This document shows positions 55,748 through 64,000 of a stretch of 64,000 bases of DNA, one piece after another. How positions within the stretch are numbered: the stretch's first letter is position 1; each line of letters opens with the position of its first letter. The position numbers and the translations under genes are program-made. The stretch comes from Reinekea sp. G2M2-21. GTDB lineage: Bacteria; Pseudomonadota; Gammaproteobacteria; Pseudomonadales; Natronospirillaceae. Where the stretch lies: NCBI RefSeq assembly GCF_015687175.1, contig NZ_JADPQG010000006.1:124001-188000 (forward strand), written 5' to 3'. The notes beneath the pieces were generated by a model. It did not search any database and was not told where the DNA came from. It saw only the letters and a program-made list of their open reading frames with translations.

Positions 55748-56734
55748 ATGAACAAATCACGAACACTGAAAGTCGCCATGACCGCCATGATTGGTCTGTC
55801 AGCAACACTGGCGTCAGCCTGGGACCCATCCGGTAAAGTAGACTGCATTGCACCGGCCAACCCTGGCGGCGGTTGGGACTTCACCTGCCGCAGCGTCGGT
55901 AACGTGCTGGAGCAACTGAACCTGGTACCGGGTGCGGTACAAACCACCAACATGGCCGGTGCGGGCGGCGGTGTGGCGTTTGCTCATGTCGTCAGCAAAC
56001 GAGCGGACGATGACCAGCTGCTGGTCGCTGCGTCCACCGCCACAACGACACGGTTGGCGCAACAACAGTTCGCCGGCATGAACGCAGGCATGGTGAAATG
56101 GGTTGGTGCCTTGGGCGCGGACTACGGCGTGATCGCCGTTGGCAAGAACTCCGAATATCAAAATCTGAAAGACATTATGGCCGCGCTCGAAAAAGACCCA
56201 CGCTCCGTGAAATTTTCCGGCGGTTCGGCCAACGGCGGCTGGGATCACCTGAAAGTACTGATCGCCGCCAAGGCTGCCGGTGTCGCAAACCTACCCAAGA
56301 TTCCGTACCTATCCTACAACAACGGCGGTGAAGCCATCACTCAGGTTGTCGGTGGTCATGTCGATGCCTTTACCGGTGACATCTCGGAAGCGGCCGGGTT
56401 CTGGGAGTCGGGTGATCTGCGCATTGTCGCCGTGTTGGCAGAAGAGCGTCTGCCTGGAAAATTCAGCGGCATTCCAACCGCTCGTGAGCAAGGTATCGAT
56501 GCCCTGGGACCTAACTGGCGTGGGTTTTATATGCCAAAAGATGCCGACCAAGCCGCCCAGAAGTATTGGGTTGATGCGATTGAAACCCTGTATGCCTCAG
56601 ATGAGTGGAAAGCGGTCATGACCCAAAATGGCCTGATTCCATTCCATCCCAAAGCGAACGAATTTGAAGCCTTCGTCACCAAACAAGTGGCGGATATCGA
56701 ACAATTGTCACGCGAAATCGGATTGCTGAAATGA
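55748..56734 (+). CDS. tctC: tripartite tricarboxylate transporter, periplasmic binding protein
   Basis: 328 residues. Signal peptide ending LASAW. Mature start DPSGKVDCIAPANPGGGWD is the BugT/TctC hallmark, with NMAGAGGGVAFAHV, KFSGGSANGGWDH and GDISEAAGF in the ligand cleft region. It captures citrate or a related organic acid for TctBA. The ATG at 55748 follows AGAGG; the frame extends 33 residues upstream without a signal peptide. It overlaps tctB by four bases. Confidence 0.93.
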   Translation: MNKSRTLKVAMTAMIGLSATLASAWDPSGKVDCIAPANPGGGWDFTCRSVGNVLEQLNLVPGAVQTTNMAGAGGGVAFAHVVSKRADDDQLLVAASTATTTRLAQQQFAGMNAGMVKWVGALGADYGVIAVGKNSEYQNLKDIMAALEKDPRSVKFSGGSANGGWDHLKVLIAAKAAGVANLPKIPYLSYNNGGEAITQVVGGHVDAFTGDISEAAGFWESGDLRIVAVLAEERLPGKFSGIPTAREQGIDALGPNWRGFYMPKDADQAAQKYWVDAIETLYASDEWKAVMTQNGLIPFHPKANEFEAFVTKQVADIEQLSREIGLLK

Positions 56735-57177
56735 AATTAAATGGGGATCGGCTGCTCGGCCTGTTCCTGTTCGTGCTTGCCCTGGCCTATGGCTGGGGCG
56801 CTCGACAGTGGCCTGAGCCTTTTGGCAGTCACGAAGCGGTAGGACCAGATACCTTTCCGGTTATTCTGGCCATTGCCATGGCCATCGCCAGTCTGGCGCT
56901 GATGTTAAAACCAGAGCCCAACAACGAATGGCCCACCGGAACAACGCTGCTGGAAATTGGCTATGCCGTCATTGCGCTGTTCGCCTATGCCATGTTGATG
57001 GAGCCACTTGGGTTCATCATCAGTACGTTTTTTGCCGTTGCTTTCCTGGCCTGGCGTATGGGTGCCAGCCCGAAACCGGCTGCCGCCATAGCCCTGGGGT
57101 GTGGCGTGGGCGTTTTCCTGTTGTTCAATAACCTGCTCGACCTGCCGCTGCCACTCGGTTTACTGGAGATAAGCTAA
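56731..57177 (+). CDS. tctB: tripartite tricarboxylate transporter, small membrane subunit
   Basis: 148 residues with four predicted helices (about 8-24, 44-60, 72-108 as a pair, 118-135), matching TctB in size and topology (GPDTFPVILAIAMAIASLALM, EPLGFIISTFF). It is the poorly conserved small subunit working with TctA. It overlaps both tctC and tctA (ATG of tctA shares the last base of its stop). Confidence 0.92.
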   Translation: MKLNGDRLLGLFLFVLALAYGWGARQWPEPFGSHEAVGPDTFPVILAIAMAIASLALMLKPEPNNEWPTGTTLLEIGYAVIALFAYAMLMEPLGFIISTFFAVAFLAWRMGASPKPAAAIALGCGVGVFLLFNNLLDLPLPLGLLEIS

Positions 57178-58709
57178 TGGAAACACTTGGCTTTTTAATG
57201 GATGGCTTCGCCGTCGCTTTAACGCCGACGAACCTGATGTACGCACTGATTGGTGCTTTCGTCGGGACGTTAATCGGCGCGCTGCCGGGGTTAGGCCCGG
57301 CCAATGGCGTGGCGATATTAATCCCGCTGGCGTTCTCTTTGGCGCTGCCGGTAGAAACGGCCCTGATCCTGCTGACATCGGTCTACGCCGGTGCCATGTA
57401 CGGTGGTCGGATTTCCTCGATACTGCTGAACATTCCCGGCGACGAGCCGGCCATGATGACCTGTCTGGATGGCTATCCGATGGCTCAACAAGGTAAAGCC
57501 GCCGAAGCACTGGCGATATCTGCCTTTGCATCGTTTATGGGCGGACTCTTAGGCACCATCGGTTTGATTTTTCTGGCACCGATTCTGGCGCGTTTTGCGC
57601 TGACATTTGGTCCGGCGGAATACTTTGCGCTGTTCATTCTGGCGTTTGCAACGCTGGGGGGGATCACCGGGAAAAACACCACCAAGACCATCATTGCCGC
57701 GCTGATTGGTTTGATGATTTCGACCGTCGGCATGGACATCGCCACCGGCACCCAGCGATACACCTTTAATCAGTTAAAACTGTTTGAAGGCATCGACTTT
57801 ATTCTGGCGATTGTCGGGTTGTTTGCGATTTCGGAACTGCTGCTGTTCATTGAGCACCGCGTTAAAGGGCCTCAGAAAAGCATTGTGGTCGGCAAGCTCA
57901 ATTTAACGTTCAAACAACTGGTGGCGCTGATTCCAACCACCTTGCGCGGCGGCACCTTGGGCTTTATTGCCGGTGTGTTGCCCGGCGCCGGGGCATCCCT
58001 GGGCAGCTTTATCAGTTACACGCTGGAGAAAAAGGCGGTCAGCGATGACAGCCAGTTCGGACACGGTGATGCCCGTGGCGTCGCAGCCCCGGAAGCCGGT
58101 AATAATGGCGCCTCCTCTGGCGCACTGGTCCCCATGCTCACACTCGGAGTACCGGGCAGCGGCACCACGGCCGTATTATTGGCCATGCTGATTTCCCTGA
58201 ACATTACCCCCGGTCCGCTCATGTTTACTCAGCACGCGGACGTGGTTTGGGGCGTGATCGCAGCGCTGCTCATTGGTAACTTCCTGCTGTTGATTTTGAA
58301 TATTCCGATGATTGGCATTTTCGTAAAACTGCTGTCGGTTCCGACCCATTATCTGTTGCCCATCGTCACTATGGTCGCGTTTGTCGGCATCTACTCGATC
58401 AGCCACAGTGCGTTTGATCTGAAGTTCATGGTGGTGTTTGGCATAGCCGGTTATTTGTTGCGCAAACTCGACATCCCCTTGGTGCCCATTATTCTGGGGA
58501 TGCTGCTCGGTCCGGAAATGGAAAAGAATCTGTCCCACGCCATGGTGATATCAGACGGTAACTGGATGATCTTCTGGCAAAGTCCATTGGCCATTTCCAT
58601 CTGGAGCCTCGCAGCAGCCGGACTGATTTTGCCCATGATTTTTGGTCGCCGGATCCGTTCAAAAATGCAGAAAGCCAACACCACCGGCGAAAAACTTATC
58701 ACCGACTGA
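57177..58709 (+). CDS. tctA: tripartite tricarboxylate transporter, large permease subunit
   Basis: 510 residues, about 12 helices. TctA signatures are present: GTLIGALPGLGPANGVAILIP, YGGRISSILLNIPGDEPAMMT, GFIAGVLPGAGASLGSFISY and LVPMLTLGVPGSGTTAVLL. It is the transport subunit for tricarboxylates driven by an ion gradient. Last gene of tctCBA; a terminator follows 27 bases later. Confidence 0.95.
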   Translation: METLGFLMDGFAVALTPTNLMYALIGAFVGTLIGALPGLGPANGVAILIPLAFSLALPVETALILLTSVYAGAMYGGRISSILLNIPGDEPAMMTCLDGYPMAQQGKAAEALAISAFASFMGGLLGTIGLIFLAPILARFALTFGPAEYFALFILAFATLGGITGKNTTKTIIAALIGLMISTVGMDIATGTQRYTFNQLKLFEGIDFILAIVGLFAISELLLFIEHRVKGPQKSIVVGKLNLTFKQLVALIPTTLRGGTLGFIAGVLPGAGASLGSFISYTLEKKAVSDDSQFGHGDARGVAAPEAGNNGASSGALVPMLTLGVPGSGTTAVLLAMLISLNITPGPLMFTQHADVVWGVIAALLIGNFLLLILNIPMIGIFVKLLSVPTHYLLPIVTMVAFVGIYSISHSAFDLKFMVVFGIAGYLLRKLDIPLVPIILGMLLGPEMEKNLSHAMVISDGNWMIFWQSPLAISIWSLAAAGLILPMIFGRRIRSKMQKANTTGEKLITD

Positions 58710-58735
58710 TCCAACCACCTGCTTCTGTAGCATTT

Positions 58736-58759
58736 GCCCTGCCAGCCAGGGCTTTTTTT
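58736..58759 (+). terminator. terminator of tctCBA
   Basis: GCCCTG-CCAGC-CAGGGC followed by seven T, a short intrinsic terminator after tctA. Confidence 0.8.
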
Positions 58760-59894
58760 GTTTCTGCGTTGTCACACGTCTTTCTCAGTCAATGAACAAA
58801 CCGGTTTGATGATTTCGTCTCGGTCCTTAAAAACTCCAGCCGCCATTTCCGGCTCACGTGTTCAAACATCTATGCTTGATCAACCCGTGGGACATATATT
58901 GCTTCGCGTTGTCGTTTAAAAGGCGGAGAAAACCGCAGCAAGAGTTACTTTCTCGATAGATAGAACCAACCTTTAAATTCTATGTACCAAGGACTGGCGA
59001 AAATAACTGTTTCGTCGCATCTGCTTTAGCTGACATGACGGACACATCGCAACGGATTCAAGGGCATGGATGCCCTTGGAAGCGCCGCGCGTGCAGGGAC
59101 GCACGCTCAAGCGACCGTTCGAAGAAAGTGTCTGGCATGGCAGTACACCAAAGCGGGCGACAAAGGGGGGGGGGTAATATCGATTAAAAAGCGAAGCCCC
59201 AATGGGCTTCGAATCGATTTTAACGACTTCACCTCCGGTAAAGGCCGGATCAAGGGGATCTCCCCTTGGAAAGAAAAATCCACCAAGAAATCTTTTGGTT
59301 AACACGGAAGCATAGTCTTCGAAACAGATTTAATACTTGAAGTAAAAAAACCAGCGAAACCAAGTCACACATTGATGCAAATGCCATTGAACAAGCTTCA
59401 GGCACCTCTGAATAATTGCTATCTACCTCAGCGGGTGAAGAAATGCGCAAAATTCGAGGCAAGTTCTGCAGGCAATATTCATTATCTTGGCAAAGGACTT
59501 AACAACGAAATTTGCCATTTCAGCCACGCCCTCCGGGTCCTTCAGATCGATGACTGAGCTTTGTTGTGTGTTTTGAAAAGGACTCGCCATTCCCTGCAAC
59601 ACACGCCTCGCTCATCCTTCGATCTGATAGGACTGAGGTGATTCGAATTAATCAGAGTTGCCTTAAGTAAGTACCATTCGGATCGCCCCTGGGAATAAAA
59701 CTTCAAGAGATCATTGCGCTATGAGCCTAACCATCGGCGCCGGTCCGAATTGGTTCTTCACAAAAAGGAACATCCAGTTAAACCAAGTCGCAGGTACTCT
59801 CGAAATTAAACTTCACATTCCAAATAAAACTCAGTAAGTAACATTCATCTCTACCCTGCTCGACTTGGCCTGCGTCACATAAACAGGCAAAGGT
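58760..59894. other. 1.1-kb gene-poor region
   Basis: No supported gene. Short open frames on both strands (for example 59066-59302 plus and 58973-59305 minus) overlap each other and cover the hairpin array, have no ribosome sites, and are treated as spurious. The right half (59320-59890) shows nothing recognisable. Confidence 0.5.
59059..59310. repeat. hairpin array with G10 tract (extragenic repeat-like)
   Basis: Five close inverted repeats: CAAGGGCAT/ATGCCCTTG (59059-59078), GCGTGC/GCACGC (59089-59106), ATCGATT..CGAAGCCC/GGGCTTCG..AATCGAT as one compound hairpin (59179-59218), TCCGG/CCGGA (59234-59249) and CAAGGGGA/TCCCCTTG (59251-59268). A homopolymer of ten G lies at 59165-59174. The density of short perfect dyads is unlike the rest of the window and resembles extragenic repeat clusters. 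The first and last hairpins share the CAAGGG/CCCTTG ends. Confidence 0.6.
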
Positions 59895-60620
59895 TTATTT
59901 AACCAGTAACAGAACGCCAGCCACCAGCAACAATATAAGCACCACTTTGCGAAACACATCTTCACTGATACGGTGATGTAACCACTCACCGAACACGATG
60001 GCGCCAACCACCACCGGAATAAAAAGCAGCGTTTTGTTGACGTGCATAAAGGCGGAACCGTTCAGCCCATACCACAGTGTGAGACCGCTGTTCAGTGCAA
60101 ACCAGACCAGCGACAGGGTCGCCCTGAAATGTTGCTTACTCAACTGGACACCGGTTAGGGCATACACCAACAGTGGCCCACCGGACGCAAACAAACCGTG
60201 AGTAATTCCCGCAAAAAAGGTCAGCAGTGAAGTAACCCACCCGCGGTGTGCGTGCGCCCGCGCCGTACGATTGAACGCAAACCAAAGACTGCGCGACGCA
60301 AACCAGACAACGACGGAACCGAAAAGGAGGCGTAACGTTTGCGCGTTGAAAAAATCGCGTGTCAGCAAGCCAACGAGCGCACCCAACAGCATTAGCGGCA
60401 ACAGTTGTTTCAATAACAATGGCCACTGGATCTGCGCACGGTAGCGCACGGTAAGGTAGCCACTGAGAATAATATTCAGCGGCACCAGCACCGGCATGAT
60501 GACATCCAACGGTAATACCAGAGCGCCTATCGCCAACGCGATGACCAGGCTACCAAAGCCAATGGCGGCATCAATCGTCCATGCGGCAAAAACAGCAGCA
60601 CCGAGTATCCACCAACTCAC
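59895..60620 (-). CDS. TauE/SafE-like membrane permease
   Basis: 241 residues, about seven or eight helices, with TauE/SafE-like duplicated glycine-rich turns (AWTIDAAIGFGSLVIALAIG; FFAGITHGLFASGGPLLVYAL). Substrate unknown. The GTG at 60620 overlaps the stop of the upstream SDR (GTGA) and has GGAGG six bases upstream, so it is chosen over an ATG 33 codons earlier inside the SDR gene. Last gene of the minus-strand operon. Confidence 0.85.
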   Translation of the reverse strand: MSWWILGAAVFAAWTIDAAIGFGSLVIALAIGALVLPLDVIMPVLVPLNIILSGYLTVRYRAQIQWPLLLKQLLPLMLLGALVGLLTRDFFNAQTLRLLFGSVVVWFASRSLWFAFNRTARAHAHRGWVTSLLTFFAGITHGLFASGGPLLVYALTGVQLSKQHFRATLSLVWFALNSGLTLWYGLNGSAFMHVNKTLLFIPVVVGAIVFGEWLHHRISEDVFRKVVLILLLVAGVLLLVK

Positions 60621-61498
60621 TGCGTGCCTCCGGCCTGCACCGAAGGTTTGTTCGGTTCGCCAACCTGCCATTCCTGAGCGAATTTTTTTCGCATTAACGT
60701 CAGAAACAAGGTTGGCCATAAGCGATAAAAAATACTGGCCAGCGCGATACTCCGGTTCGGAAACAATCGCGCGCGACGGCGACGCAACGCTTTGCCAATT
60801 CTGAACACCATCCAGTCGACGGAGTGAACGTCACCTATTGTGCTGCGAGCGTGTTGCGCGGGTTGACCATTGCCACTGAGTGCATTTTTTTCAATGTCCG
60901 TTGCCAGGAAACTGGGGTACACCATTAAAATGTGCACAGGCTGTTGCGCCAACTCAGCGCGCAAGGTTTCAAAATACTGATGCAACGCCGACTTTGCGGC
61001 GCAATACCCGGAACGAGCCACCACCGGCATCCAACCCGCCATGCTGCCAATATTCAGAATGGTCGCCGACCGATGTGCGTCGCCATAGCGAAGCAACGCT
61101 GGCAACAGCGCTTGCGTCAGTTCGACTGGCACCAGAAAATCCAGCGCCAGCACGCGACGTGTGACCGCAATGTCGGTGTTCTGCGCGAGAGAGCGATGCG
61201 TTATGCCAGCGTTATTCACCAGTACGGCCAACTCGCTGAAGTGTGCGTGAAAGTCCACCACTAACTGCTCAATCGGTTCTGCCTTGGGCGCAATTAAATC
61301 AACACAATGGGCAACCACCTTTTGCGCATCAGAAGAGGCTGAACCGGCCAGCAAAGCAACCTTGTCGTTTAATGCCTGCGCATCCCGGTCTATCAAAAAA
61401 AGTTGGTAACCCTGACAAAAAAAATATTCCGCCAGACCCCAGCCCAAACCAGCGGCGGCACCGGTGATCAGCGCCACCGGTTTTTCGGTGTTGGTCAT
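60617..61498 (-). CDS. short-chain dehydrogenase/reductase (classical SDR)
   Basis: 293 residues. Cofactor motif TGAAAGLGWG, NNAG in VLVNNAGITHRS, active-site serine in NIGSMAG and YCAAK. The C-terminal extension (about 235-293) is basic and hydrophobic (KALRRRRARLFPNR, then YRLWPTLFLTLM), suggesting membrane association, as in SDRs acting on lipids or sterol-like substrates. It overlaps its neighbours by four bases on both sides. Confidence 0.88.
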   Translation of the reverse strand: MTNTEKPVALITGAAAGLGWGLAEYFFCQGYQLFLIDRDAQALNDKVALLAGSASSDAQKVVAHCVDLIAPKAEPIEQLVVDFHAHFSELAVLVNNAGITHRSLAQNTDIAVTRRVLALDFLVPVELTQALLPALLRYGDAHRSATILNIGSMAGWMPVVARSGYCAAKSALHQYFETLRAELAQQPVHILMVYPSFLATDIEKNALSGNGQPAQHARSTIGDVHSVDWMVFRIGKALRRRRARLFPNRSIALASIFYRLWPTLFLTLMRKKFAQEWQVGEPNKPSVQAGGTQ

Positions 61499-62451
61499 GA
61501 TTGCGCGCCTCGTGCGTTATCTTCGCCGAGGTGTTGAGCGAATAACTGAAAAACTTCGTCCGATGTTTTTTCCGGCGTGTAGCCAAACTGTTCCTTTAAC
61601 GCGTTGTTGGCCAATACCGGACGATAGCGCAGAAATTTCACTTGCTCCGGTCCATAACGAGTCACGCTTAAACGTTTTCCCAACCACAACGCGGCAGTAA
61701 CCAGCCCGACCGGTAACGAGATCACCGGCTTGCGCAACCGTTGGGCGATGTCGCGTAACGTGAGTGCGCCGTCGCCAGCCAGGTTATAAATCCCTGTTTT
61801 ACTGTGCACCACACCGTCGCGAATGATATTGACGACATCCTGATCCCAGATAAACACAAAGGGCGAATCGGCACCACGTATGGTCAGAATGCGTTTTTTC
61901 AGAAACAGATTGGTGATCAGGTTACGGGTATCACGGCCCAAAACCGTTCCCGGCCGCAAGATCAGTTGTTGCAACTGGGGCTTTTCGCGTCGGTAGTCGG
62001 CAAGCATTTCTTCCACCAGTCGCTTATGCCAGGAATACGCGAATTCATAATTACCACGAATAGGGTCTTGCTCGCACAGCCATGGTGCGTTGTCCGGATG
62101 GTAACCATAGGCTGCGCCGCTGCTGGTCACGGTCAGGTGTTCAACACCAGCCGCCAGTGCGGCTTCAACCACATTTTTTGTGCCGCTGACATCAATCCGG
62201 TAATCACGCTCACGATCATCACTGGCGTCCAACACACTGGCCAGGTGAATCACGTGCGTGATTTTCTGACGGCGCATCCAGTCCGCCAATCCTGCGTCAC
62301 AGATATCCAAAATCTTAATGTCAAAACGGGCATTTGGGTTTTCACGAATATCACAACCGAAAACCCTATGCTGTTCCGCTAACGCGTTGCCAACCTGATG
62401 ACCGATGTACCCGGCCGCACCGGTAATGAGAATTCGTTTAACGGCTGACAT
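61495..62451 (-). CDS. NAD-dependent epimerase/dehydratase (extended SDR)
   Basis: 318 residues. Rossmann motif ITGAAGYIGHQV, HLASV, catalytic serine/threonine in VTSSGAAYGY and YSWHK as the YxxxK motif; then LRPGTVLGRDTRN. The C-terminal domain is that of extended SDRs acting on nucleotide sugars or, in some families, steroids and aldehydes. It overlaps the SDR by four bases and the symporter gene by 14, so a single transcript is likely. Substrate unknown. Confidence 0.88.
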   Translation of the reverse strand: MSAVKRILITGAAGYIGHQVGNALAEQHRVFGCDIRENPNARFDIKILDICDAGLADWMRRQKITHVIHLASVLDASDDRERDYRIDVSGTKNVVEAALAAGVEHLTVTSSGAAYGYHPDNAPWLCEQDPIRGNYEFAYSWHKRLVEEMLADYRREKPQLQQLILRPGTVLGRDTRNLITNLFLKKRILTIRGADSPFVFIWDQDVVNIIRDGVVHSKTGIYNLAGDGALTLRDIAQRLRKPVISLPVGLVTAALWLGKRLSVTRYGPEQVKFLRYRPVLANNALKEQFGYTPEKTSDEVFQLFAQHLGEDNARGAQS

Positions 62452-63355
62452 AACTCACCTCCTGTTTCAGGTGACGCCAGTTCCAGAACATGGCCAGCGA
62501 CAACCCACTGACCAGATGCCAAACTCCCCAGAACGCGGCGATAATTAACATGCCGCCATGGTGCGGAAAAAACGTAAACAAAATGGACAGGGCTAACCCA
62601 GAATTTTGTATGCCGACTTCAAGCGTCACGGCGCGCCGATCACCGGTATTTAACCGAGCAAGATAGCCACTGATGGCGCCGATGCTCAGTGCCATGGCAT
62701 TGTGCCCGATCACCAGCACCGCAAAACTGGCCATGTGCTGCAAAAACACCTGCGTGTTACTGGAAAACGCAATGGCCACGAAACCGAGAAACACAAACAG
62801 AGAAATGGCGCGGAAAGGCGCTTCCGCTTTTTTCGCAAAACCCGGGAACCGGCTACCCACCATCATGCCGAGGATAAGCGGAATGGCCAGCACCAAGGTG
62901 GTTAACCAGAAAATACTCAGCGGGTCGATGGCGATCTGCTGAATCAAATCCCTCGTAACCGGATTCAACTGACCATAGAACACAAAATTAAACGGGGTCA
63001 TTACAATGGCCGCCAAACTGGACACCGCTGTCATCGACACCGACACCGCAACATTGCCGCGACCAATGTAGGTCATGATGTTGCTGAACGTACCACCGGG
63101 GCACGAGGCGACCAGAATCATACCCAGAGCTAATTCCGGATCGATATGAAAAAACCAGGTCACCAGCGCCGTCATGGCTGGCAATACCACGAACTGCGCC
63201 ACCAGACCAATGGCGGGTGCGACCGGTGAACGTAGGATCTGGCGGAAATCATCGACACGCAGGGTTAAAGACACGCCAAACATCATTAACGCTAAGATCA
63301 GATTCAGCAGAATCAGGCTTTCCGGGTTAAAGGCAATCTGGACGTCGGATAACAT
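62438..63355 (-). CDS. bile acid:sodium symporter (BASS) family transporter
   Basis: 305 residues, about ten helices. BASS/SBF signatures: NLILALMMFGVSLTLRVDDF, LVASCPGGTFSNIMTYIGRGN and EVGIQNSGLALSILFTFF, which include the crossover motifs for sodium and substrate. Family members move bile acids, steroid sulfates, pantoate and other organic anions. The ATG overlaps the stop of the monooxygenase gene (ATGA). Confidence 0.92.
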   Translation of the reverse strand: MLSDVQIAFNPESLILLNLILALMMFGVSLTLRVDDFRQILRSPVAPAIGLVAQFVVLPAMTALVTWFFHIDPELALGMILVASCPGGTFSNIMTYIGRGNVAVSVSMTAVSSLAAIVMTPFNFVFYGQLNPVTRDLIQQIAIDPLSIFWLTTLVLAIPLILGMMVGSRFPGFAKKAEAPFRAISLFVFLGFVAIAFSSNTQVFLQHMASFAVLVIGHNAMALSIGAISGYLARLNTGDRRAVTLEVGIQNSGLALSILFTFFPHHGGMLIIAAFWGVWHLVSGLSLAMFWNWRHLKQEVSYVSR

Positions 63356-63999
63356 CAGGCACTCACCCCGCTGACGAACGAGCCTGAGGTACTTTCCAGA
63401 TCCCGTGACAGATGCCGGATGCCTTTGTGCACGGCATCCAGGTACACCTGTTTATCCACGTAATACGCCATCCGTTCCAGTTCCAGATACTGCATGCCGC
63501 CCGTCGCGCGCTGAGCAAACTGAGCTTCGATCTCGGTCTTAAACGCATCGGCTGAAGCCTTTTTATCCAGCGACTGCCGGATAAACAACGCCACCAGATG
63601 CGCTTGATCATCGCGGCCCTGCCAGCCAAGACCCGCCGCTTCCACCATGCCCATCACGAACAGGTTATTGTGCTGCGGGTTAAACACATTCAGGTACAGC
63701 GCCGGTGCCATGCCCTGCCAGTTCAGATGTTCCGGCCGCACAAACGGGTAGTGCAGTTTGTATCCGGTAGCTTCGAGAATCAGGTCGTAATCGGCTTGCG
63801 TGCCATCGGCATAATGCACCGTATGTCCGGCAATTCGGTCTATGTCCGGTCTTGGCTGAATGTCACCATGACCAATGTGATGCAGAAAAATAGAGTTAAT
63901 CACCGGGTGGCTTTCGTACAGCCGGTAATCGGGATTTGGCAAACCGTAATCGCTTGGTTTACCGATCAGCGCACGGATCAGCAGACCATCCATAAACTG
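63355..63999 (-). CDS. flavin-containing monooxygenase, C-terminal part (cut by window edge)
   Basis: About 215 residues of the C-terminal half of a class B flavin monooxygenase. The typical ADGTQADYDLILEATGYK (ATGYK motif) and GMVEAAGLGWQGRDDQAHLVA are visible. FAD and NADPH motifs must lie beyond the right edge; the frame is open to base 63999. The enzyme may oxidise nitrogen, sulfur or carbonyl (Baeyer-Villiger) groups. It is upstream in an overlapping operon with a BASS transporter, an extended SDR, a classical SDR and a TauE-like permease. Confidence 0.88.
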   Translation of the reverse strand, partial: QFMDGLLIRALIGKPSDYGLPNPDYRLYESHPVINSIFLHHIGHGDIQPRPDIDRIAGHTVHYADGTQADYDLILEATGYKLHYPFVRPEHLNWQGMAPALYLNVFNPQHNNLFVMGMVEAAGLGWQGRDDQAHLVALFIRQSLDKKASADAFKTEIEAQFAQRATGGMQYLELERMAYYVDKQVYLDAVHKGIRHLSRDLESTSGSFVSGVSA

Positions 64000-64000
64000 C

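Noticed and set aside
58973-59305. Opposing frames of 110 (minus) and 78 (plus) codons over the hairpin array
   Set aside because: They overlap each other, lack ribosome sites and are explained by the GC-rich inverted repeats keeping frames open.
1-64000. tRNA, rRNA, tmRNA genes
   Set aside because: No cloverleaf with T-loop/anticodon pattern or rRNA-like stretch was noticed on reading; a tRNA scan would be decisive.

Overview
The window looks like part of the chromosome of a free-living, probably marine gammaproteobacterium. The best guess from gene content is the Oceanospirillales (Saccharospirillum/Reinekea-like); this is inferred from gene order and protein character, not from a search. 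Supporting features are a grpE-dnaK-dnaJ-dapB block, fur back to back with bamE, a ratA-rnfH pair, recN with a LexA box, sigma-54/NtrC-type nitrogen promoters, tetrahydromonapterin genes, c-di-GMP enzymes, a PilU-type ATPase and many nutrient transporters. No rRNA, tRNA, CRISPR array, phage gene or transposase gene was recognised.

Region by region. 1-1.4 kb: an aminoacyl-tRNA deacylase-like/HDOD protein, open at the left edge. 1.4-8.8 kb: nitrate uptake locus with an MFS nitrate transporter, a PP2C-protein kinase fusion and an NrtABC-type ABC transporter. Both transporter units begin with an NtrC-like palindrome, a -24/-12 promoter and a leader ending in an intrinsic terminator. 8.8-10.7 kb: a lipoprotein and a porin. 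11.2-16.1 kb: dapB, dnaJ, dnaK and grpE on the minus strand with two sigma-32-type promoters. 16.2-21.8 kb: recN, a TlpA-like thioredoxin, fur/bamE, rnfH, ratA and a divergent NSS-family membrane protein. 21.9-26.0 kb: a protein with a repeated tail motif, a TauE/SafE permease, a small protein and folM-folX facing folE. 26.1-30.1 kb: a cobalamin module made of a PduO-type adenosyltransferase on the minus strand and, on the plus strand, a cobalamin riboswitch followed by btuF, btuC and a btuD with an extra C-terminal domain. 30.2-37.9 kb: hybrid sensor kinase, MgtE, a diguanylate cyclase, a GlcG/HbpS-like protein and threonine aldolase. 38.1-42.4 kb: a MalT-like regulator and a secreted maltotetraose-forming amylase. 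42.4-50.1 kb: sensing and housekeeping genes, RlmJ, a 1-kb spacer with a large cruciform-forming element, and an OppA-like binding protein. 50.3-58.7 kb: diguanylate cyclase, PilU, and a CitAB-type two-component system divergent from tctCBA. 58.7-59.9 kb: a hairpin-rich non-coding stretch with a run of ten G. 59.9-64 kb: a tightly overlapping minus-strand operon (flavin monooxygenase, BASS symporter, epimerase, SDR, TauE-like permease), cut by the right edge.

The clearest functional units are the nitrogen-controlled nitrate uptake locus (its reductases and its NasR/NasT-type antiterminator lie outside the window), the B12 uptake/adenosylation locus under a riboswitch, the tricarboxylate transporter with its own sensor pair, and the starch/maltooligosaccharide pair. 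The least explained items are the cruciform element near 47.8-48.0 kb, the hairpin array near 59.1-59.3 kb, the extra domain on BtuD, and the degenerate NSS protein translationally coupled to ratA.
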